A model generated the notes under the pieces. The model searched no databases. It saw only the letters and a program-made list of their open reading frames with translations, and was not told where the DNA came from. Position numbers and translations under genes: made by a program. This document shows positions 41,947 through 45,894 of a stretch of 45,894 bases of DNA, one piece after another. Within the stretch, counting starts at the first letter, position 1. Each line of letters starts with the position of its first letter. This DNA comes from Lachnospiraceae bacterium (GTDB lineage: Bacteria; Bacillota; Clostridia; Lachnospirales; Lachnospiraceae), in contig JAFLTA010000019.1 in the NCBI GenBank assembly GCA_022510685.1, positions 1-45,894 of the forward strand, written 5' to 3'.

Positions 41947-43596
41947 CTACTTATCTCTATCTGCATTTAATAATTTCTCAAACTCATTCAAGCATACCGG
42001 ACGGGAATAGTAGTATCCCTGCAGGAGAGTGGCGTCCATTCCGCCTACGATATCTGCTACGTCACTGTTTTCCACGCCCTCCACAATGGAGTGATAACCC
42101 AGATGCTTACACATCTCTAACAGATTGTCAATAATAACATAATCGATATCGTGCCCCGGTTCTGCAAGTTCCCTGACGAAGGAATGCTCTACCTTAATGT
42201 AGTCTACATGGAGACATTTTAACATTTCTAATGAGGCATAAGCGGTTCCGAAGTCATCCAGTGCCAGTCTGAATCCCCGCTGACGTAGCCTGTCGAACAT
42301 GGCTGCTAGTTCAGTAGGGTTGTCCACCTCGCAGCTTTCAGTCAGTTCAATAATCATGTATGTAGGGTTCACTCCGTATTTCTCTGCACAGGCAACTAAT
42401 CGCTCCTCAAAGTTGTCGTCCATAAATTGCTGATATGAGACATTAAAGCTTACCCACAAGTCCCCATATGTATCACGCCATGCCACCTGCTGCTTAATTG
42501 CCTGTTCCATAACCCAGAAACCAACTTCCCGGATTCCGCCGTAGTCCTCTAATATTTTGATGAACTCCATGGGATAGGAGTCTTGTATTTTTTCTCCCTT
42601 CCAGCGGAGCAGGCATTCACAGCCAACGATTTTATTAGTATCACGGTTGACAAAAGGCTGGAAAAATAATTCAAAGCCTTTAAAATTATTTTTGATACAT
42701 TGCTTTAAATCCTCTCTTAATGCCAAACCTCTTTCGTGTTTTTGGGCAATCTCTTCCGAGAAAGATACCAGAGTTCCCTTTTGGTTATTTTTTGCAAATT
42801 CCAGAGAATGCTCCAGATTATTGATGAGGCTCTCTCTGGAGTTTGCATCTTGCGGGAAAATTACACTTCCGGCAGATGCGGAGATTCCGATTTTTCTTCC
42901 ATCCTCCAGTTCTATCACATCGGTTTGTTTACGTACTTTTTCATAGAAATCTGATATTTCTTCCTGTTCTGCTCCAAAGGCGACAACGAGAAATTCGTCT
43001 CCGCTAAAACGGAACAGCTTCCATTCCGGATGGCATAAATTCTTTATTTTTTTGGAAAATTCAATCAGAATTTCATCTCCCGTATTATATCCGTAATTAC
43101 TGATGACCCTTCGGAATCCGTCTATGCCGATTAACACAGCACTTCCGGATTGGGCTTCAAAATTAATATGATGTAATTCATAGGTGGTCAGAAGTCCAGT
43201 GAGAGTATCATATTTACTCTCACCGTCTATCCTTGTCAGCATTCCGGCAAAAATAATCGGGTTCCCCCCGGCATCGCGAATCATGCTGCCTTTACATTCC
43301 ACCCATACATATTCACCCATACGGTTTCTCGCCCGGTACTGGCAATCGTGTCTGTTCTTTGTGCCGGCAAATACACTGTTAATATCATCCAAGTACATTT
43401 CCAAGTCGTCAGGGTGTACATGCTCTGCCCAAACATCACCGGCTCTCTCGATATATTCACTGTCTAAACCGAAGTACTCCACGGCAGCCTTGGACCAACG
43501 TGAGACATCAACAGCAACATCACACACGTAGATTAATACATTATCGGAAGCCGAAGCAAAAGCTTCAAACAGTTCGTTATTGAAGATATCGCTCAT
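41947..43596 (-). CDS. PAS-GGDEF-EAL cyclic-di-GMP protein
   Basis: 549 residues; ATG at 43596 on the minus strand after GAGGTGACAC. PAS domain (about 10-125, HVHPDDLEMYLDDI), GGDEF domain (about 130-275) with the active site changed to SGDEF (FRFSGDEFLVV), and EAL domain (about 290-540). In the EAL part the key residues are mostly there: E in ECLLRW (ECL for EAL), N in SFNVSYQQ, ELTES, DDFGTAYASL, DYIKVEHSFV, VEGVEN and LLQGYYYSRP. So a phosphodiesterase that breaks c-di-GMP is likely, while the GGDEF may be weak or a GTP sensor. No membrane segments. In line with the GGDEF gene upstream. Confidence 0.9.
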   Translation of the reverse strand: MSDIFNNELFEAFASASDNVLIYVCDVAVDVSRWSKAAVEYFGLDSEYIERAGDVWAEHVHPDDLEMYLDDINSVFAGTKNRHDCQYRARNRMGEYVWVECKGSMIRDAGGNPIIFAGMLTRIDGESKYDTLTGLLTTYELHHINFEAQSGSAVLIGIDGFRRVISNYGYNTGDEILIEFSKKIKNLCHPEWKLFRFSGDEFLVVAFGAEQEEISDFYEKVRKQTDVIELEDGRKIGISASAGSVIFPQDANSRESLINNLEHSLEFAKNNQKGTLVSFSEEIAQKHERGLALREDLKQCIKNNFKGFELFFQPFVNRDTNKIVGCECLLRWKGEKIQDSYPMEFIKILEDYGGIREVGFWVMEQAIKQQVAWRDTYGDLWVSFNVSYQQFMDDNFEERLVACAEKYGVNPTYMIIELTESCEVDNPTELAAMFDRLRQRGFRLALDDFGTAYASLEMLKCLHVDYIKVEHSFVRELAEPGHDIDYVIIDNLLEMCKHLGYHSIVEGVENSDVADIVGGMDATLLQGYYYSRPVCLNEFEKLLNADRDK

Positions 43597-43670
43597 GTGT
43601 CACCTCATTTCTGCGCCGTATGTCATGTATCAGTTAGGTTGAGGCTGGCGCGCTTTATTTTTGCCTACGT

Positions 43671-45443
43671 CTATTTATCAAATTTTACAACTTGATTTTT
43701 TCCATTGGCTTTCGCTGTATACAGGGCTTTATCCACTCTGTTGTACAGGGTATCAGCATCCTCATCAGCTATTGCCTGAGTGACACCGATGCTGACAGTC
43801 TGGCAGCCTGCAGTTTCATAGGACTTGGAAGCAAACTCTGCGCGTATCTTTTCTGCCAGTTCAGCAGCCTCATCTGCGGTGCTTTCCGACAGCAATACCA
43901 TAAATTCTTCACCGCCCCATCGACCGAGGTATGAGGAATGCACGCCTGTCGTTGTGTTTCTAAGGACATCAGACAGACCTTGGATGACGTGGTCGCCCTC
44001 CTTGTGTCCATAGATATCATTTACTTTTTTGAAATTATCAATATCGAGCATGATTAAAGAAATATCATTTGTAGTACCTTTTTTTGTCCGTTTTTCCAAA
44101 GCGCTTCGGATTCTTCTCTCGATTTCGGCACGGTTATATAGCCTGGTCAGACCGTCCGTGATGGATGTCATGGCAAGCTTCATGTTTATTTCCTCTAATT
44201 CTGCCGTGGATGCTTCGATAAAAGAAACAAAACGCCGTATAATAGGAATCTTATCTATATTTTCACGCTGTGCATCATAGATGCTTACAACTTCATCGTT
44301 TTTCGGTTCGCCTTCTCTCATGGCAGCGATTACGAGGGTGACGTTGAAGTTAAGCATATCACCGCCCATGCGGATAAATTCTCCGTGTGTATAAAAGCCG
44401 GCTGTCGGTGCAACGCTGCGAAACGGTACGGTTTCATCGCTGATATTTTCATCTCCCCAGAATGCTCTTCTGGCAGCACAGGAAAATGTTTCTATGACCT
44501 CCGGCTGGAAATTTGCAATTTCCTGTCCGTCGTGTCGGATACTGGACAAAATCGTTTCCGGATCACCGTAAGATAGTCTTACGATAGCGTCCTCCTGTAT
44601 ATCGGAAGACATTACGAGGGAATCATCATCATTCACAGCCAGAGGACAGCGCAGAATATCAATGTCGCCATGCTCTATGAAAAGAGGGAATTCCAGTGTA
44701 TTGGAGAAGAAATTTTCATTTTTATTGATATTCAAAAATCTCTGATACACATCAAAAGCGGGCTTGCCGTCCAGTTCATACAGAACTTCACGGTCTGCTT
44801 TGGTAACCCGGAATCGTCTTTTTAATGGTTTCCAACCGGAAATAAAGGTACTGTATGTGTGCAAATCGTCACCGCCAAGAAGTAAGAAAACAATACCGTG
44901 CTCTAAAAAACCGTTTCCTTTAGAAAATACCGCAGCAGTTTCATCGTCCATGTTGGGATTGAAAGCACCGCCGCCAAATACCTGGATATCTTTTCTCAGC
45001 GTACTCATTTCATCGCAGAATTCCTTCATGGACATATCCATAATGGTGGCATGCATCTCCACTGAATTTACCCATGGATTTTCCTCACAGCAGGCTTTCA
45101 GCTTGTCTACATCTTCTTTAACGTTTTCCTCTAAAAAAGGAAACTGTAGTATTTTGGCTTGTGTCGTTTCATATTCAAAAATCGTGCAGGTGATAATAAT
45201 CTCAGCTTTTGCAAGAACTCCATCCAATAAATTTGCATTTGCCGTACATCCAAGATATAGTGCGTCCGGCATTTTATCGTCGAGAATATCACATATATGC
45301 CGGATATGATCATAATCCATATCTTCGGAATAAATACGAAAAATGGTAGTATATGCCGGATTTATTTGGCACCATTGTTTGATTTCCGCCAATTCCCGGC
45401 AGAATGCTTCATCATCCTTGAATGAGATTTGAAATTGTTTCAT
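43671..45443 (-). CDS. FIST-domain sensor diguanylate cyclase
   Basis: About 590 residues from ATG 45443; the frame is open to 45590. The minus-strand promoter at 45510-45538 lies inside that extension and no ribosome site precedes ATG 45590, so a start at 45443 (MKQFQISFKDDEAF) or 45464/45470 is more likely. The N-terminal 400 residues resemble FIST and FIST_C sensory domains (ALYLGCTANANLLDG, VFGGGAFN, FVFLLLGGD-like, GAFYTHGEF-like patterns). The C-terminal GGDEF domain (about 420-590) has an intact GRWGGEEF, LDIDNFKKVNDIYGHKEGDH and a YTAKANGKNQV end, so it should make c-di-GMP. FIST domains are thought to bind small ligands. Soluble. 74 bp upstream of the EAL gene. Confidence 0.88.
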   Translation of the reverse strand: MKQFQISFKDDEAFCRELAEIKQWCQINPAYTTIFRIYSEDMDYDHIRHICDILDDKMPDALYLGCTANANLLDGVLAKAEIIITCTIFEYETTQAKILQFPFLEENVKEDVDKLKACCEENPWVNSVEMHATIMDMSMKEFCDEMSTLRKDIQVFGGGAFNPNMDDETAAVFSKGNGFLEHGIVFLLLGGDDLHTYSTFISGWKPLKRRFRVTKADREVLYELDGKPAFDVYQRFLNINKNENFFSNTLEFPLFIEHGDIDILRCPLAVNDDDSLVMSSDIQEDAIVRLSYGDPETILSSIRHDGQEIANFQPEVIETFSCAARRAFWGDENISDETVPFRSVAPTAGFYTHGEFIRMGGDMLNFNVTLVIAAMREGEPKNDEVVSIYDAQRENIDKIPIIRRFVSFIEASTAELEEINMKLAMTSITDGLTRLYNRAEIERRIRSALEKRTKKGTTNDISLIMLDIDNFKKVNDIYGHKEGDHVIQGLSDVLRNTTTGVHSSYLGRWGGEEFMVLLSESTADEAAELAEKIRAEFASKSYETAGCQTVSIGVTQAIADEDADTLYNRVDKALYTAKANGKNQVVKFDK

Positions 45444-45509
45444 ATTCTTTACCCTATCTTTCATGTGCATTAACAGTTGTTTGTACTGATTTTTTGGACT
45501 ATATATACT

Positions 45510-45538
45510 AGTATAAGGTTTTTCCTGATATTTGGCAA
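45510..45538 (-). promoter_or_regulatory. Promoter of the FIST-GGDEF gene
   Basis: On the minus strand TTGCCA (45538-45533), 17-bp spacer, TATACT (45515-45510). Confidence 0.6.
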
Positions 45539-45566
45539 GATAATTCCCAAAAATATCAAAAAAGTG

Positions 45567-45595
45567 TTGACATTTTTTTTCCACCGTCATATAAT
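45567..45595 (+). promoter_or_regulatory. Promoter of the tRNA operon
   Basis: Full consensus TTGACA (45567-45572), 17-bp spacer, TATAAT (45590-45595), 34 bp before tRNA-Pro. Strong promoters of this kind are usual for stable RNA. Confidence 0.85.
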
Positions 45596-45628
45596 ATTAC
45601 TTGCGTCACGGGAAAACCATAAGTGATT

Positions 45629-45703
45629 CGGGGTGTGGCACAGTTTGGCTAGTGTACCTGATTTGGGATCAGGGGGTCGCAGGTTCGAATCCTGTCACCC
45701 CGA
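45629..45703 (+). tRNA. tRNA-Pro (UGG)
   Basis: 75 nt. Acceptor CGGGGTG (45629-45635) with CACCCCG (45696-45702) and discriminator A. Anticodon stem CCTGA/TCAGG with loop TTTGGGA, anticodon TGG. T-loop GGTTCGAATCC. No CCA in the DNA. Confidence 0.96.
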
Positions 45704-45758
45704 TTATGGCGTTATATATAATAGAGCGGAAGTATACTTTTGATACTTTCAAATATAT

Positions 45759-45829
45759 GCGGGTGTAGTTCAATGGTAGAACACCAGCCTTCCAAGCTGG
45801 ATACGTGGGTTCGATTCCCATCACCCGCT
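45759..45829 (+). tRNA. tRNA-Gly (UCC)
   Basis: 71 nt. Acceptor GCGGGTG with CACCCGC (45822-45828), discriminator T. Anticodon arm CCAGC-CTTCCAA-GCTGG, anticodon TCC. T-arm GGGTTCGATTCCC. No CCA in the DNA. Confidence 0.96.
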
Positions 45830-45834
45830 CTTAT

Positions 45835-45894
<60 letters not shown>

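Noticed and set aside
41867-45566. c-di-GMP riboswitch near the GGDEF/EAL genes
   Set aside because: No sequence resembling the class I or II core was seen in the gaps on either strand.

Overview
The window reads as a chromosomal segment of an anaerobic, low-to-moderate GC Gram-positive bacterium of the class Clostridia, most likely the family Lachnospiraceae. The evidence is indirect: a T-box leader in front of ileS, an adaptor protein MecA, a SPOCS/DUF3794-LysM protein, a four-subunit ferredoxin-dependent 2-oxoacid oxidoreductase, strong AGGAGG ribosome sites, TTGACA/TATAAT promoters, DUF4250 and DUF1858 proteins, and large lysine-rich Big2/CAP surface proteins. No phage, plasmid, IS transposase or CRISPR array is present; mobile signals are limited to small palindromic repeats and one Rpn-family nuclease gene.

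Layout. 1-8.7 kb: three paralogous secreted proteins (the first cut by the window edge) with a lysine-rich Big2 domain, Ser/Gly or Pro/Thr linkers, one to three copies of an unrecognised beta-rich module, a CAP-associated domain and a degenerate CAP domain; ybaK sits between the second and third. 8.7-9.34 kb: two promoters and two structured RNA candidates. 9.34-13.8 kb: a pantothenate/CoA operon panG-panB-panC-panD-coaBC. 13.8-14.5 kb: an 8Fe ferredoxin and a DUF1858 redox protein as separate small units. 14.6-16.3 kb: mecA (minus) and, divergently, a short unit of small unknown ORFs. 16.4-22.2 kb: a GH18 hydrolase, a CwlD-like amidase, then sua5-ywlE-like-rpiB (same order as ywlC-ywlE-ywlF of Bacillus), then ilvE. 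22.3-26.5 kb: a SPOCS-LysM gene, a MITE-like palindrome, a GNAT gene, two small genes and murG. 26.9-31.9 kb: an Rpn nuclease, then a response regulator, ABC ATPase, ABC permease and histidine kinase that look like one envelope-stress or peptide-resistance module. 32.1-35.2 kb: 2-oxoacid:ferredoxin oxidoreductase (gamma, delta, alpha, beta). 35.2-38.2 kb: two small membrane proteins and a secreted BspA-like leucine-rich-repeat protein. 38.2-41.9 kb: T-box(Ile) and ileS. 41.9-45.4 kb: two cyclic-di-GMP genes (PAS-GGDEF-EAL and FIST-GGDEF) on the minus strand. 45.57 kb to the end: a tRNA operon (Pro-UGG, Gly-UCC, Arg-UCU cut by the window edge) with a consensus promoter.

Most distinctive points: the expanding surface-protein family with its unrecognised module; a 16-bp palindrome that carries an in-frame mini-ORF after two of its members; a roughly 260-nt promoter-to-terminator RNA candidate ahead of the pan operon; an arginine-phosphatase-like protein lacking the catalytic arginine; direct repeats that look like response-regulator sites in front of the ABC genes; and dispersed palindromic repeats, one of which lies between the T-box terminator and ileS.
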